Below are positions 33,823 to 43,249 of a stretch of 64,000 bases of DNA, piece by piece (within the stretch, counting starts at the first letter, position 1; each line of letters opens with the position of its first letter). The stretch covers positions 1-64,000 of the forward strand of contig NZ_VWNF01000021.1 of assembly GCF_008711175.1 (NCBI RefSeq). Direction: 5' to 3'. The translations under genes were made by a program, and so were the position numbers. The stretch is from Nesterenkonia ebinurensis. GTDB lineage: Bacteria; Actinomycetota; Actinomycetes; Actinomycetales; Micrococcaceae. The notes below the pieces were generated by a model. That model saw nothing but the letters and a program-made list of their open reading frames with translations, did no database searches and was not told the origin of the DNA.

Positions 33823-34940
33823 CCCAGCAGTTCCTCCCACCCCGGGCCCCTCTCGACCTGATCTGCCACCGTGGAGAGCACCGGCACCATAGCCAGCCGG
33901 GCGTCGTCGTACTTTAGGGCTGAAAGCGCCACCGGCATCCGGTGTCCGGCACCCCGCTCTACATGGACCACCGCATCCAGCGCGGCAGCCGCCTGGACGG
34001 CCACGGTCTCCGGAGTGAGGCCGGCCAGCGCACCCATCGCCACCAAGCGGGCGGGGACCGCCTCAGGGGAATTCGCGTGCACCGTGCCACCGGCCCCGGC
34101 ATGACCGGTGTTCATCGCGGTGAGGAAGTCACGCAGCTCAGCCCCGCGGCACTCCCCCACGATCAGCCGGTCCGGGCGCATACGCAGGGTTTCGCGCACC
34201 AGCTGGCCCATATCAACCCGACCAGCACCCTCCACGTTGCCGCCACGGCCCTGCAGGTGCAGCACATGGGGATGCTGCGGAGAGAGCTCAGTGGTGTCCT
34301 CCACGATCACGATTCGCTCTTCAGATGGCACCTCACTGAGCATCGCGGCCAACAGCGAAGTCTTTCCCGAGCCGGTGGCCCCGGAGACCAGACAGTTGCG
34401 GCGCCGGGTCACCAGAGTTCGCACCGCCTCCAGCCACTGCTCCGCGCCGATCCAGTGCTGAGCCAGGTGCTCCAGGGTGGCGGTGGAGCTGCGCGCCACC
34501 CGCACTGAAATCAACGTGCCCTCCACAGCGATCGGCGGGATGACCGCATGGATGCGGCAGTTGCCTATCCGGCCGTCAGCGCAGGGGTGCCCCTCATCCA
34601 GCCGACCACCGGCGATAGAGACCAGTCTGCGGGCCAATGCACGGGCCTGCTCTTCGGAGCCGATCTGCTCCCCAGTGTCAGTGAGCCCGTGTTCACCGTC
34701 GGTCCAGATGCGTCCTTGCCCGTCAAGTACCACATCGGTCACCCCGGCAGTGTCCACAAACTGCTGCAGCGGACCGAGCCCTACCAGCTCATCACGCAGA
34801 GCCTTGACCAGCTGTGCAGTGGTCCCGGTACCCAGCGCCATCCCCTCGGCCCGCACCGCTTCAGCAATCCGTTCCGCGCTGACCGGCTCTGCCGATGCGG
34901 TCAGCCGATCACGGATAGCCTCCAGCTGCTGCTCACGCAT
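33819..34940 (-). CDS. tadA: Tad pilus assembly ATPase TadA (CpaF-type)
   Basis: The ATG at 34940 overlaps the end of the Ssd-like gene by 8 bases and gives 373 residues; a longer open frame is an artefact inside that gene. Walker A is SGATGSGKTSLL, followed by VIVEDTTEL (Asp box), and RMRPDRLIVGECRGAELRD with GTVHANSP, the signature of CpaF secretion ATPases. It drives pilin assembly from the cytoplasmic face of the membrane. Confidence 0.92.
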   Translation of the reverse strand: MREQQLEAIRDRLTASAEPVSAERIAEAVRAEGMALGTGTTAQLVKALRDELVGLGPLQQFVDTAGVTDVVLDGQGRIWTDGEHGLTDTGEQIGSEEQARALARRLVSIAGGRLDEGHPCADGRIGNCRIHAVIPPIAVEGTLISVRVARSSTATLEHLAQHWIGAEQWLEAVRTLVTRRRNCLVSGATGSGKTSLLAAMLSEVPSEERIVIVEDTTELSPQHPHVLHLQGRGGNVEGAGRVDMGQLVRETLRMRPDRLIVGECRGAELRDFLTAMNTGHAGAGGTVHANSPEAVPARLVAMGALAGLTPETVAVQAAAALDAVVHVERGAGHRMPVALSALKYDDARLAMVPVLSTVADQVERGPGWEELLG

Positions 34941-36033
34941 CGTCTGCCCCCAGGGCACTGAGCACTGCCCCGACGAGGGCGCTGCCGCGCCGAGTACGCA
35001 GCAGCTCATAGGCCTCGGCGATGTCATCGTTGCGGGCCAGCCATTTCTGCACCGGCAGATCGGCCACCACCTGAGCGCCCAGGGCCTCCTGGACCTCCGC
35101 CGCACTCCAGCCCGGAGCAGCAAGCCCGTTGACCACCAGATGCGGCCGGTGCTGCGGCACCGCATTGATCAGCTGCTCGGCGGCATCGGCACCGCGGCGG
35201 GAGGCCCGGGTGACCACCATCAGCTCATCGATGTTCTCCCCCAGCCCAGCAAGCGTCTCAGCCTGGTGGCCGATATCGATGAGGACGACGTCGTAGGCTC
35301 GCCTGGCTGCCACCACCGCAGCATTCAGCCGTCCCGACTGAACGCGGGAAGCTGTTGTGCCGGTGAGCACCCCGATGCCGTCGAGCACCGGGACCGCCTC
35401 TCTCAGATGTGCTGCAGAAATCTCCCCCTCGATAGCGGTCAGCTGCTTCCAGTCCAGCTCCCCTCCGCTGAGACTGTGCTGTCTGCGGGCAGCGCACACG
35501 AGGTCGGCAATGCCTCTACCAGTGCCACCAGCGGCATCAATGAGCATGGGGCTGTATTCCCTGATCGCCAGTTCTGCGGCGCAGATGTAGGCGAAGGTGG
35601 TGACACCGACTCCTCCGGTTGCTCCGGCCACAGCGATCACCCGTCCCTGAGCGCGGTCCAGCACCTGGGCGGAGAGATGCTCGGTAAGCCACTTCTCGGC
35701 AGCTGGCAGCGGGACAGGGGCCAGGCCGGGTGTTTCGGCTGCCGCAGCCCAGACGGCTTCGGCATCGTGACCGACCAGCAGGCACCGCTGAGCCAGGGCT
35801 GTGGTGCGCGGCGTGCTCTGCGGGCAACAGAGCACGGCCACAGCTGAATCAGCGACCTGATCGGTGATCCCGCTCCAGCGTGCGCATGCCTCCAGGCGAA
35901 CTCCCACCACTGCGGCAATCAGGGAAATGTCCTCGCGCAGCTGCTGGTCTTCGGTGACCAGCAGCAGGACTGGTTCCTCAGTGCTGGGCAGTTCCCCGGC
36001 CAGAGCCGGGGAGGCGAGTTCGTTGAGTCTCAT
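34933..36033 (-). CDS. ssd: Septum-site-determining-like protein Ssd (CpaE-type ATPase fold)
   Basis: From the ATG at 36033 the protein has 366 residues. It has a CheY-like N-terminal part (EPVLLLVTEDQQLREDISLI) and a MinD/CpaE-like domain with VIAVAGATGGVGVTTFAYI, where the Walker A lysine position is Val, as often seen in Ssd. It heads the ssd-tadA-tadB-tadC operon and probably positions the pilus machine. The start is moderately sure: an open frame continues to 36180 but through a simple-sequence repeat. Confidence 0.8.
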   Translation of the reverse strand: MRLNELASPALAGELPSTEEPVLLLVTEDQQLREDISLIAAVVGVRLEACARWSGITDQVADSAVAVLCCPQSTPRTTALAQRCLLVGHDAEAVWAAAAETPGLAPVPLPAAEKWLTEHLSAQVLDRAQGRVIAVAGATGGVGVTTFAYICAAELAIREYSPMLIDAAGGTGRGIADLVCAARRQHSLSGGELDWKQLTAIEGEISAAHLREAVPVLDGIGVLTGTTASRVQSGRLNAAVVAARRAYDVVLIDIGHQAETLAGLGENIDELMVVTRASRRGADAAEQLINAVPQHRPHLVVNGLAAPGWSAAEVQEALGAQVVADLPVQKWLARNDDIAEAYELLRTRRGSALVGAVLSALGADDA

Positions 36034-36346
36034 GAGACACAGCGTGGACGCCTCCGCAGCCCTGTGGGACAGCCCACTGACAGTCTGTGGAAGCCGCGGC
36101 GTGTCGAACTGCGCACCCGGGCACCTGGGGAAAACCTTACGATCCCAGGGTCCTAGGACCACCAGGGCCACCAGAACCACCAGGGCCTTTACTTTGATAT
36201 AATTGTTGCGCGGTAGAGTCCGCGGCTAAGCCATTGAGTGCATGATGTGAGCAGCAGTTTGGCCACAAAACACCCCGAAACGCTGCACAGATCACGCACT
36301 CAGCGAGAGCGAGTTGCGGCAAGAGGCGGATACCGGCAAGAGGCAG
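36034..36346. other. Intergenic region upstream of the tad secretion operon
   Basis: This 313-base gap holds a 9-base tandem repeat (36158-36187), a perfect TATAAT on the plus strand at 36198-36203, a CGCGG/CCGCG hairpin just after it, and a repeated GGCAAGAGGC near 36317-36344. The complement of the A/T-rich patch (TTATAT) could be the -10 of the ssd-tad operon. No gene is seen on the plus strand after the TATAAT. Confidence 0.5.
36158..36187. repeat. Short 9-base tandem repeat
   Basis: ACCACCAGG, GCCACCAGA and ACCACCAGG follow each other, so that ACCACCAGGGCC occurs twice 18 bases apart. The repeat is untranslated if the ssd start at 36033 is right. It could vary in length by slippage. Confidence 0.5.
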
Positions 36347-37156
36347 TCAGCGGCGAAAGTGGCGGGGATCGATCTCCTTAGACCGGTCCCAATCACGCTC
36401 CCAGCCGAACCGGTGCAGCATCCTGTCCAGCAGCGTGCCGGTAAACCCCCAGATGAACCAGCCTTCTTGCTCCCCGTGAGGCTCAGAGCGGCGCGACTGG
36501 GGCGCCTTAGGGCGTGAGGGCTGCGGCAACGGGGCCGAAAGTGGGCCGCCGGGAGTGCGCAGGTATGCAGGTGAGGGTAGCCGGGGGCCGCGGTGCACCA
36601 CTACTGCGGTGTGCCGGTGCTGAGGCTCCACCAGGTCAGCCACCGGGATCTTCAGCACCCGGGAGACCTCGCCCGACTGCGGGGCCAGCACCCCGGGATC
36701 TTCAGCCACCGCTGCCACAGGCGTCACCACGAACCCGCTGATCCGGATAGGCGCCACCGGCAGTGTCCCGATCACGGTGACCCGTCTGGGGTCCAGCCCA
36801 GTCTCCTCCTGAGCCTCACGCAGTGCGGTGGCCACCGGACCGGAGTCGAATTCCTCAGCCCCGCCCCCGGGGAAGCTGATCTGTCCGGGATGTTTGGCCA
36901 GCTCCGGGCTGCGCTCGGTCAGCAGCACCTGCGGCCCCTCCGGAGTGGGCCAGAACAAGGCCAGCACCGCAGCTTCACGGGTGGTGGGCGGCGCTGCGCC
37001 GTGCTGGTGCACTTCACTGGCGGGAATCCCCCACCACCAGACCCCCGCTGCGGCGTCCTCAGGGCTCTGCTCGGCGTACTCAGCGCCCAACTGCACCAGT
37101 CCGCGCAGCGAAGCAGTCAGCTCCTGGTGGGTCGTGGGCAGGGGGTTCTCAGGCAC
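36347..37156 (-). CDS. NUDIX hydrolase, CoA-pyrophosphatase type
   Basis: The NUDIX box is seen as SFPGGGAEEFD followed by ATALREAQEETGL, with the REAQEETGL core intact and Asp at the GX5E position as in coenzyme A diphosphatases. The GTG at 37156 is preferred, with GGAGGGG 10 bases upstream, giving 269 residues; a start at 37180 is possible. The C-terminal HGEQEGWFIWGFTG is also typical of the CoA group. It probably hydrolyses CoA or a related nucleotide. The 134-base gap to nth contains only short palindromes. Confidence 0.82.
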   Translation of the reverse strand: MPENPLPTTHQELTASLRGLVQLGAEYAEQSPEDAAAGVWWWGIPASEVHQHGAAPPTTREAAVLALFWPTPEGPQVLLTERSPELAKHPGQISFPGGGAEEFDSGPVATALREAQEETGLDPRRVTVIGTLPVAPIRISGFVVTPVAAVAEDPGVLAPQSGEVSRVLKIPVADLVEPQHRHTAVVVHRGPRLPSPAYLRTPGGPLSAPLPQPSRPKAPQSRRSEPHGEQEGWFIWGFTGTLLDRMLHRFGWERDWDRSKEIDPRHFRR

Positions 37157-37314
37157 CGAACGGATACCCCTCCGCAGCACTGGTCCCGCCGGCGGGGGCG
37201 GACCCCTGAGGTTCGGGACCTGTGCGAACGTGAAGCGATCCCGCGGGCCGCGTCAGGGAACCCCGCTCGACTCTCGGCCCGCTGAGGCTGGCCATCACGC
37301 CCAACACGAGTACT

Positions 37315-38109
37315 TCACGCATGCAACGGATATCCCTCCGCCTGCAGCTGGCGACGGGTGTAGCCGGCCAGGAACTTCTGGTGCAGCTCCTGCCTGCCCG
37401 GAGCCAGCTCATACTTCAGCAGCTGGCTGGCCGCCTCGGCATCGGTCTCGCCGATCCCGTAGCTGGGGCACAGATGCGCCACCGGGCAGGCCCCGCATGC
37501 TGGCTTCCGCGAATGACAGGTCCGTCGCCCGTGATAAATCAGCCTGTGGCTCAGGTCCGTCCAGTCCTTGGGCTCGAACAGCTCCGCAACCTCGCGCTCC
37601 ACCTTCACCGGATCGGTCTCCTCGGCCATCCCCAGCCGCCGGGCCAGTCGGCCGAAGTGGGTGTCCACGGTCAGTCCCGGCTTACCGAACGCGTTGCCCA
37701 GCACCACGAACGCGGTCTTCCGCCCCACCCCGGGCAGCTTGACCAGCTCATCCAAATCATCCGGCACCTCCCCGTCATGTGCCTCCACTAGGGCGTTGGA
37801 GAGTCCCAGCAGCGAACGGGTCTTGGCCTGGTAGAACCCGGTAGGCCGGATGAACTCAGAAAGCTCGGCCTCATCCGCTGCAGCCATGGCATGAGCATCC
37901 GGGTAGCGAGCGAACAGCTGCGGAGTGATCGCATTGACCCGTACATCAGTGGTCTGCGCAGAGAGCACCGTGGCCACCAACAGCTCGAACGGGTTTTCAA
38001 AGTCCAGCTCCGCCACCGCATAAGGGTAGGTCTCCCCCAGGATCCGGTTGATCTTCCGGACTCGGCGCTTCTTGCCGATGAGCGTCTTGTCCTGCACTGC
38101 TGTGTCCAT
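37315..38109 (-). CDS. nth: Endonuclease III
   Basis: The protein (about 264 residues) has the helix-hairpin-helix [12 protein letters not shown] with the catalytic lysine, the catalytic aspartate in TVDTHFGRL, and the [4Fe-4S] cysteines [17 protein letters not shown]. It removes oxidised pyrimidines in base excision repair. The ATG at 38109 has TAGGAT 7 bases upstream, consistent with a leaderless start; ATG at 38118 is the alternative. Confidence 0.95.
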   Translation of the reverse strand: MDTAVQDKTLIGKKRRVRKINRILGETYPYAVAELDFENPFELLVATVLSAQTTDVRVNAITPQLFARYPDAHAMAAADEAELSEFIRPTGFYQAKTRSLLGLSNALVEAHDGEVPDDLDELVKLPGVGRKTAFVVLGNAFGKPGLTVDTHFGRLARRLGMAEETDPVKVEREVAELFEPKDWTDLSHRLIYHGRRTCHSRKPACGACPVAHLCPSYGIGETDAEAASQLLKYELAPGRQELHQKFLAGYTRRQLQAEGYPLHA

Positions 38110-38201
38110 CTCCACCATCCTAGGGCCACCCGGGCCAGTCGGGCGCGTCGTCCTGCTTTCCCGTCCCGGTACCGCTCATGGCACAAAAATGACCGCTTAT
38201 C

Positions 38202-38217
38202 GGTGATCCTGATCACT
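38202..38217. promoter_or_regulatory. Crp/GlxR-type binding site upstream of acs (distal)
   Basis: GGTGA-TCCTGA-TCACT fits the TGTGA-N6-TCACA consensus in 8 of 10 half-site positions and contains the perfect palindrome GTGATC-CT-GATCAC. It is 85-100 bases before the acs start. A Crp/GlxR-type regulator is encoded at 42572. Confidence 0.55.
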
Positions 38218-38258
38218 CCGCGATTGCTGTCTCGCTTGAGCGGGCCGGATCACGCTAT

Positions 38259-38274
38259 TGTGAGGACAGACACA
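38259..38274. promoter_or_regulatory. Crp/GlxR-type binding site upstream of acs (proximal)
   Basis: TGTGA-GGACAG-ACACA fits the Crp half-sites with one mismatch. It lies 28-43 bases before the acs start, close to where the promoter should be, so binding there could repress or compete with polymerase. Confidence 0.45.
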
Positions 38275-38301
38275 GCCGTCTGCCCAAGGAGGTACATTTT
38301 C

Positions 38302-40290
38302 ATGACCACCACGCCTGACGAGAGCGTCCAGACTTTCCCGCCGAGTGCGGATTTCGCTGCTGGTGCCGTGGCCACCGCAGAGAAGTACGACGCCGCCCAA
38401 GCTGACCGCCTCGGGTACTGGGCAGACCAGGCCCGCAGCACACTGAGCTGGGACAAGGACTTCGGAGAGGTGCTGGACTGGTCCGAGGCGCCCTTCGCCA
38501 AATGGTTCGTAGGCGGGGAGCTCAACGCCGCCTACAACTGTGTGGACCGCCATGTGGAGGCCGGCAACGGCGAGCGCGTGGCCCTGCACTTTGAGGGCGA
38601 GCCCGGAGATGCCCGCCAGATCACCTACGCAGAGCTGAAGGATGAGGTGGCCCGTGCCGCCAATGCCTTCGAGTCCCTGGGCGTGGCCAAGGGCGACCGA
38701 GTGGCCATCTACATGCCGATGATCCCCGAGACCGTGGTGACCATGCTGGCCTGCGCCCGGATCGGGGCGATCCACTCAGTGGTCTTCGGCGGGTTCAGCT
38801 CGGATGCGCTGCGCTCCCGGGTGGATGACGCCGAGGCCAAGCTGGTGGTCACCGCCGACGGCTCCTACCGCCGTGGCAAGCCCTCACCGCTGAAGCCCAA
38901 TGTGGACACCGCCCTAGCCCGCCCCGGGCACACCGTGGAGCATGTGCTGGTGGTCCAGCGCAACGGTGAGTCCGTGGACTTCGAAGAAGGGCGCGATATC
39001 TGGTGGCATGAGCTGGTGCCGGGCCAGTCCGCGGAGCACAGCTATGTGCCGCATGACTCGGAGCACCCGCTGTTCATCCTCTACACCTCGGGCACCACAG
39101 GTAAGCCCAAGGGCATCCTGCACACCACCGGCGGCTACCTGACCCAGACCGCGGTCACCCACCGGGACAGCTTCGACCTCAAGCCTGAGCAGGACGTCTA
39201 CTGGTGCTCGGCCGATGTGGGTTGGGTGACCGGGCACAGCTACATCGTCTACGGACCCATGGCCAACGGGACCACCCAGGTGATCTACGAAGGCACCCCG
39301 GACACCCCGCATAAGGGCCGGCTCTGGGAGATCGTGCAGAAGTACAAAGTCACCCAGTTCTACACCGCTCCAACCCTGATCCGCACCTGCATGAAGTGGG
39401 GGCGGGAGATCCCCGACCAGTACGATCTCTCCAGCCTGCGCGTGCTGGGCACCGTGGGCGAGGCGATCAACCCGGAGGCCTGGCTGTGGTTCCGCGAGGT
39501 GATCGGCGCCAACAACGGCCCCGACAACCCGCCCAAGGAGAGCCCCGCGCCGATCGTGGACACCTGGTGGCAGACCGAGACCGGCGCCCATATGATCGCC
39601 CCGCTGCCCGGCGTCACCCACACCAAACCCGGCTCCGCACAGACTCCGGTGCCCGGCGTGGAGGTCGGCGTAGTAGATGAGGAGGGTAAGCCGCTGGGCA
39701 ATGGCGAGGCCGGCCTGCTGGTGATCAGGGAGCCCTGGCCGGCCATGCTGCGCGGAATCTACAAGAATCCCGAACGGTACAAGGAGACCTACTGGTCCCG
39801 GTTCGGCGAGCTGTACTTCGCCGGCGACGGCGCCCGGTATGACGCCGAGGGCGACATCTGGCTGATGGGCCGGGTGGACGACGTCATGAACGTCTCCGGG
39901 CACCGGCTCTCCACCACCGAGATCGAGTCCGCCCTGGTGGCGCATGAGGCTGTGGCCGAGGCCGCGGTGGTCGGCGCCAAGGACGCCACCACCGGCGAGG
40001 CAGTGGTCGCCTTCGTGATCCTCACCGGCGCGGCCGCTGAGGCCACCAGCGACAATGAGGCCCTGGAGCAGGAACTGAGGGCCCATGTGGGCAAGGAGAT
40101 CGGGCCGATCGCCAAGCCACGCAATGTGCTGGTGGTCCCCGAGCTGCCCAAGACCCGCTCCGGCAAGATCATGCGCCGGCTGCTGAAGAACGTGGCCAAC
40201 GGTGACGAGGTCGGCGACGCCTCCACCCTGGCCGATCCCTCCATCATGGAGAAGATCGCCGAGGACATGCGCGCCAAGCACGGGTCCTGA
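38302..40290 (+). CDS. acs: Acetyl-coenzyme A synthetase
   Basis: The 662-residue enzyme makes acetyl-CoA from acetate, ATP and CoA via acetyl-AMP. It has the AMP-binding loop [45 protein letters not shown] with the hinge, and [13 protein letters not shown] with the lysine that is acetylated for control in this family. AAGGAGG stands 9 bases before the ATG at 38302; the open frame upstream is chance. Two Crp-like sites precede it, so it is probably carbon-source controlled. Confidence 0.97.
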   Translation: MTTTPDESVQTFPPSADFAAGAVATAEKYDAAQADRLGYWADQARSTLSWDKDFGEVLDWSEAPFAKWFVGGELNAAYNCVDRHVEAGNGERVALHFEGEPGDARQITYAELKDEVARAANAFESLGVAKGDRVAIYMPMIPETVVTMLACARIGAIHSVVFGGFSSDALRSRVDDAEAKLVVTADGSYRRGKPSPLKPNVDTALARPGHTVEHVLVVQRNGESVDFEEGRDIWWHELVPGQSAEHSYVPHDSEHPLFILYTSGTTGKPKGILHTTGGYLTQTAVTHRDSFDLKPEQDVYWCSADVGWVTGHSYIVYGPMANGTTQVIYEGTPDTPHKGRLWEIVQKYKVTQFYTAPTLIRTCMKWGREIPDQYDLSSLRVLGTVGEAINPEAWLWFREVIGANNGPDNPPKESPAPIVDTWWQTETGAHMIAPLPGVTHTKPGSAQTPVPGVEVGVVDEEGKPLGNGEAGLLVIREPWPAMLRGIYKNPERYKETYWSRFGELYFAGDGARYDAEGDIWLMGRVDDVMNVSGHRLSTTEIESALVAHEAVAEAAVVGAKDATTGEAVVAFVILTGAAAEATSDNEALEQELRAHVGKEIGPIAKPRNVLVVPELPKTRSGKIMRRLLKNVANGDEVGDASTLADPSIMEKIAEDMRAKHGS

Positions 40291-40331
40291 CCTGCCCTCC
40301 AGGCGTCCTTCCCACCTGCTAGTTTGAGCCG

Positions 40332-40676
40332 GTGGACATAGATGCGTACTCGGGCCCCGACTTCTACTGCGACCTCGCCATTCCGCATCCTGAACGGCTC
40401 GAGGTGGTGCACGAGGACGAGCTTGTTCTCGCCTACCACCACACCCGGCCATTCTGGGAGGTGCATATCGTCGTCGTGCCCAAGCGCCATATCGGATCCC
40501 TAACCGCTGTGCAGGCTGAGGAGGAAGCAGATATCCGGGCACTGCTTCGAACGGTCCAGTCAGTCGCCCGCTCGGTAGAGGATGCCCATGGCGCAGCCGG
40601 TGTTCTCACGAATCTCGGACGCTATCAGGATTCGAAGCACCTTCATATCCACATCTACAGCGGGGCCCTGCGCTGA
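40332..40676 (+). CDS. HIT-family protein
   Basis: The 114-residue protein has the histidine triad SKHLHIHIY (His103, 105, 107) and the upstream PFWEVHIVVVPKRHI strand. HIT proteins hydrolyse or transfer nucleotidyl groups. It starts with GTG at 40332, with TAGTTT at 40320-40325 exactly 6 bases before, which suggests a leaderless mRNA; no Shine-Dalgarno is seen. Confidence 0.87.
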   Translation: MDIDAYSGPDFYCDLAIPHPERLEVVHEDELVLAYHHTRPFWEVHIVVVPKRHIGSLTAVQAEEEADIRALLRTVQSVARSVEDAHGAAGVLTNLGRYQDSKHLHIHIYSGALR

Positions 40677-40699
40677 GGGGTAATCTGACAAGACAGCGA

Positions 40700-40747
40700 G
40701 CCGGGACACCCTGGTTCGCGCAGTGACATGTGGGAAGCGAGCGAATA
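40700..40747. repeat. Intergenic repeat, family 2, copy at aroQ
   Basis: GCGAGCCGGG at the start of this segment and TGGGAAGCGAGCGAA at its end also occur, in the same order and about 25 bases apart, at 57983-58025 before the asparaginase gene. The end of the copy runs up to the aroQ start codon. Confidence 0.4.
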
Positions 40748-41200
40748 ATGACTGAGACCGGACGGCTGCTGATTGTGCATGGGCCGAACCTCAACCTGCT
40801 CGGCACCCGTGAGCCGGAGATCTACGGCACCGCCACCATTGAGGACATCAACGAGCTGTGCCGGGAAACGGGGAGGCAGCTGGGCTTTGAGGTGGAGACT
40901 GCGCAGTCCAACCACGAGGGCGAACTGGTGGATGCGATCCAGGATGCCCGCAGCACCGCAGACGGCATCGTGATCAACCCGGCTGCCTACACGCACACCT
41001 CAGTGGCAATCGCCGATGCGCTGGCTGCGGTGGGGCTTCCGGTGGTGGAGGTGCACCTGTCGAATGTGCACGCCCGGGAAGAGTTCCGCCGGCACTCCTA
41101 CGTCTCACCACTGGCCAGCGCAGTGATCGCCGGTGCCGGCATCACCGGCTACCGCTTCGCGGTCGAGCATCTCGCAGAATTGCTTGGCAACGGGTCGTAG
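40748..41200 (+). CDS. aroQ: 3-dehydroquinate dehydratase, type II
   Basis: The 150-residue enzyme of the shikimate pathway has [16 protein letters not shown] (with the active-site Arg and Tyr), [22 protein letters not shown], and [17 protein letters not shown]. It forms a dodecamer in this family. The ATG at 40748 starts directly after a family-2 repeat copy; an in-frame GTG 18 bases earlier lies within the repeat. Confidence 0.95.
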   Translation: MTETGRLLIVHGPNLNLLGTREPEIYGTATIEDINELCRETGRQLGFEVETAQSNHEGELVDAIQDARSTADGIVINPAAYTHTSVAIADALAAVGLPVVEVHLSNVHAREEFRRHSYVSPLASAVIAGAGITGYRFAVEHLAELLGNGS

Positions 41201-41244
41201 CTGAACCCCGGAAGGATCCCTTCGCGGATCATGTCAGGGAAGAA

Positions 41245-41269
41245 GCGGTACGGGCCGTTAGGGTACCGC
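41245..41269. terminator. Hairpin between convergent aroQ and the MarP-like gene
   Basis: GCGGTAC at 41245-41251 pairs with GTACCGC at 41263-41269 around an 11-base loop. A second stem, CGACC to GGTCG, follows at about 41268-41294. No T-run is present; the position between convergent genes suggests a terminator. Confidence 0.35.
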
Positions 41270-41308
41270 GACCGAGCGGAGCGCAGCGGGTCGCTCGCAC
41301 AGGGCCGC

Positions 41309-42481
41309 TCAGCGGTCGACGCACTGGCCGGTAGAGACCGTTTCAGTGAAGGACTCGGGGTCAGCGAGCACTTCACCGGCGGCCTCGGCCGTCACCGCGA
41401 ACCCCACCGCGTTTCCCTCCATGGCGCGGGCGAACACGATCCCGGCCACCCGGCCCTCCTGGTCCACCAGCGGGCCGCCTGAGTTTCCTTGACGCACATC
41501 AGCGTTGAGCTGGTAGATCTCCAGGTCGGAGGGCGAGCTGCCGTAGATGTTATTGACCTGAGAGACGTCCCGGGCCTGAACCACCGCTGATCCTGCCGAG
41601 AACGGACCACCGGAGGGGTAACCCATTACGAAGCCGGCATCCCCCGGCTCCATCGGGCCGCCGACCCGAGCGGGGACGGCGTCGAGCCCGTCCACGGCCA
41701 GCAGCGCCAGGTCACTGGAAGTGTTGAAGTAGACCACCCGGGCAGTGCCGATCTGTCCGTCGGGCAGCTCCACCGAAGGTTCGGCGACCCCGGCCACCAC
41801 ATGCGCATTGGTGACCACCCGGTCGGCGGCCACCGCCACCCCGGAACCTGCCTGAGACTGCCCGCACTGCTGGGCCACCCCGGTGATCCGGGCTACCGAG
41901 CGCTGAGTTCCAGCCGCAGCCTCGGTGAGCTCACTGGCCTGGGGGGCTTCAGGCTCCTCGGGCACCAGCAGCTGGGCGAGCTCAGGGATATCGGAGGCCA
42001 GCACAGTGGAGCGGACATCGGCGAACATCGCCTCCACCCGGTCCGGCATCAGGGTGTTGATCCCCTGCAGCACCGCCGACTGCTTCATGTGCTGATTGAC
42101 CTGGGGAAAACCCATGGCCTGCACAGAAAAGCTCAGGGCTGCGATGACAATGAGGGCCACCACCAGATTGACCGCCGCACCGATGAGCGAGGAGACCGTC
42201 TTCAGGGTGGGCGAACGGAACATCCGCTGCACCTCAGCCCCGGCCGCTGAGCCCAGTGCGTGCCCAGCCACCACCAGCACAATGGCTGCCCCGATCACCG
42301 CCACCACACGCCACAGCGGGTCCGGTACCCAGGCAGCTACAATAGGGATCGCGAAGAAAGCCGCGATAGCTCCCACCAGGAATCCGGCCGCCCCGCCCAC
42401 TGTGGACCAGACGCCGCGGGCAAATCCGGCCGCAACAAAACCAATCACCACCAGCACAAGAGCCACGTCCAGTAAAGTCAC
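41309..42481 (-). CDS. MarP-like membrane serine protease (CvpA domain plus trypsin-like domain)
   Basis: The 390-residue protein has four membrane spans of a CvpA domain (residues 1-125) and an extracytoplasmic chymotrypsin-like protease with His227 (TNAHVV), Asp257 (SSDLALL) and Ser334 (GNSGGPL). Cys206 and the C-terminal Cys near 387 are placed as in mycobacterial MarP, where they form a disulfide that controls activity. MarP protects against acid and oxidative stress by processing a peptidoglycan hydrolase. GTG at 42481 is the start. It is divergent from the Crp gene. Confidence 0.88.
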   Translation of the reverse strand: MTLLDVALVLVVIGFVAAGFARGVWSTVGGAAGFLVGAIAAFFAIPIVAAWVPDPLWRVVAVIGAAIVLVVAGHALGSAAGAEVQRMFRSPTLKTVSSLIGAAVNLVVALIVIAALSFSVQAMGFPQVNQHMKQSAVLQGINTLMPDRVEAMFADVRSTVLASDIPELAQLLVPEEPEAPQASELTEAAAGTQRSVARITGVAQQCGQSQAGSGVAVAADRVVTNAHVVAGVAEPSVELPDGQIGTARVVYFNTSSDLALLAVDGLDAVPARVGGPMEPGDAGFVMGYPSGGPFSAGSAVVQARDVSQVNNIYGSSPSDLEIYQLNADVRQGNSGGPLVDQEGRVAGIVFARAMEGNAVGFAVTAEAAGEVLADPESFTETVSTGQCVDR

Positions 42482-42571
42482 GAGACCATACGTTAGCCTG
42501 ACAGGGCTACAACCTGGTAACTTCTATTCCACAGATAATGACCAACTTCACACCCTAGAAATGGAACGGTT

Positions 42572-43249
42572 ATGGATCTCGAAGTGCTGCGCCGCGCTCC
42601 TCTGTTCGCCACGCTCGACGACGATGTCTTCGCAGCACTGACCAATGAGCTCACCGAGGTGGAGCTCTCCCGCGGTGCCTCGGTCTTCCACGAAGGCGAT
42701 CAGGGCGATCAGCTCTACTTCATCGTCTCCGGCAAGATCAAGCTGGGCCGCTCCACCCCGGACGGCCGGGAGAACCTGCTGGCCGTGCTCGGCCCCGGCG
42801 AGATCTTCGGTGAGATGGCGCTGTTCAATCCCGCGCCGCGCACCGCCACCGCCACCGCGGTCTCAGAGACACGGCTGGCCGGGCTGAAGCATGACAGCCT
42901 CAAGGAGATCATCAACTCCAACCCGGAGATCTCCGTGCAGCTGCTGCAGGCTCTGGCCAAGCGCCTGACGCGCACCAACGAGTCCCTGGCCGACCTGGTG
43001 TTCTCTGATGTGCCCGGCCGTGTGGCCAAGGCGCTGCTGGACCTGGCCGACCGGTTCGGCCGCCCCGCCCCCGACGGCATCCTGGTGGCCCACGAGCTCA
43101 CCCAGGAGGAGCTGGCTCAGTTGGTCGGAGCCTCCCGCGAGACCGTCAACAAGGCGCTGGCAGAGTTCGTGCAGCGCGGCTGGCTGCGGCTTGAGGCACG
43201 TGCCGTGGTGATTCTAGATACCCAGCGCATCAAGCAGCGCAGCCGCTGA
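42572..43249 (+). CDS. Crp/Fnr-family regulator, GlxR/Crp type
   Basis: The 225-residue protein has an N-terminal cyclic-nucleotide domain with GEIFGEMALFNPAPRTATA, which holds the phosphate-binding GE...R...T pattern, and a C-terminal helix-turn-helix LTQEELAQLVGASRETVNKA. It matches actinobacterial GlxR/Crp closely. CTAGAAAT about 10 bases before the ATG is a probable -10, so the leader is very short. The sites before acs are candidate targets. Confidence 0.93.
   Translation: MDLEVLRRAPLFATLDDDVFAALTNELTEVELSRGASVFHEGDQGDQLYFIVSGKIKLGRSTPDGRENLLAVLGPGEIFGEMALFNPAPRTATATAVSETRLAGLKHDSLKEIINSNPEISVQLLQALAKRLTRTNESLADLVFSDVPGRVAKALLDLADRFGRPAPDGILVAHELTQEELAQLVGASRETVNKALAEFVQRGWLRLEARAVVILDTQRIKQRSR

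Noticed and set aside
34933-36033. Ssd-like protein as inactive because the Walker A lysine is Val
   Set aside because: Variant P-loops are usual in the Ssd/CpaE group, so this is not taken as damage.
38914-40542. A 542-codon open frame on the minus strand
   Set aside because: It is the antisense shadow of acs, rich in Gly, His and Leu with no domain, and has no ribosome-binding site.
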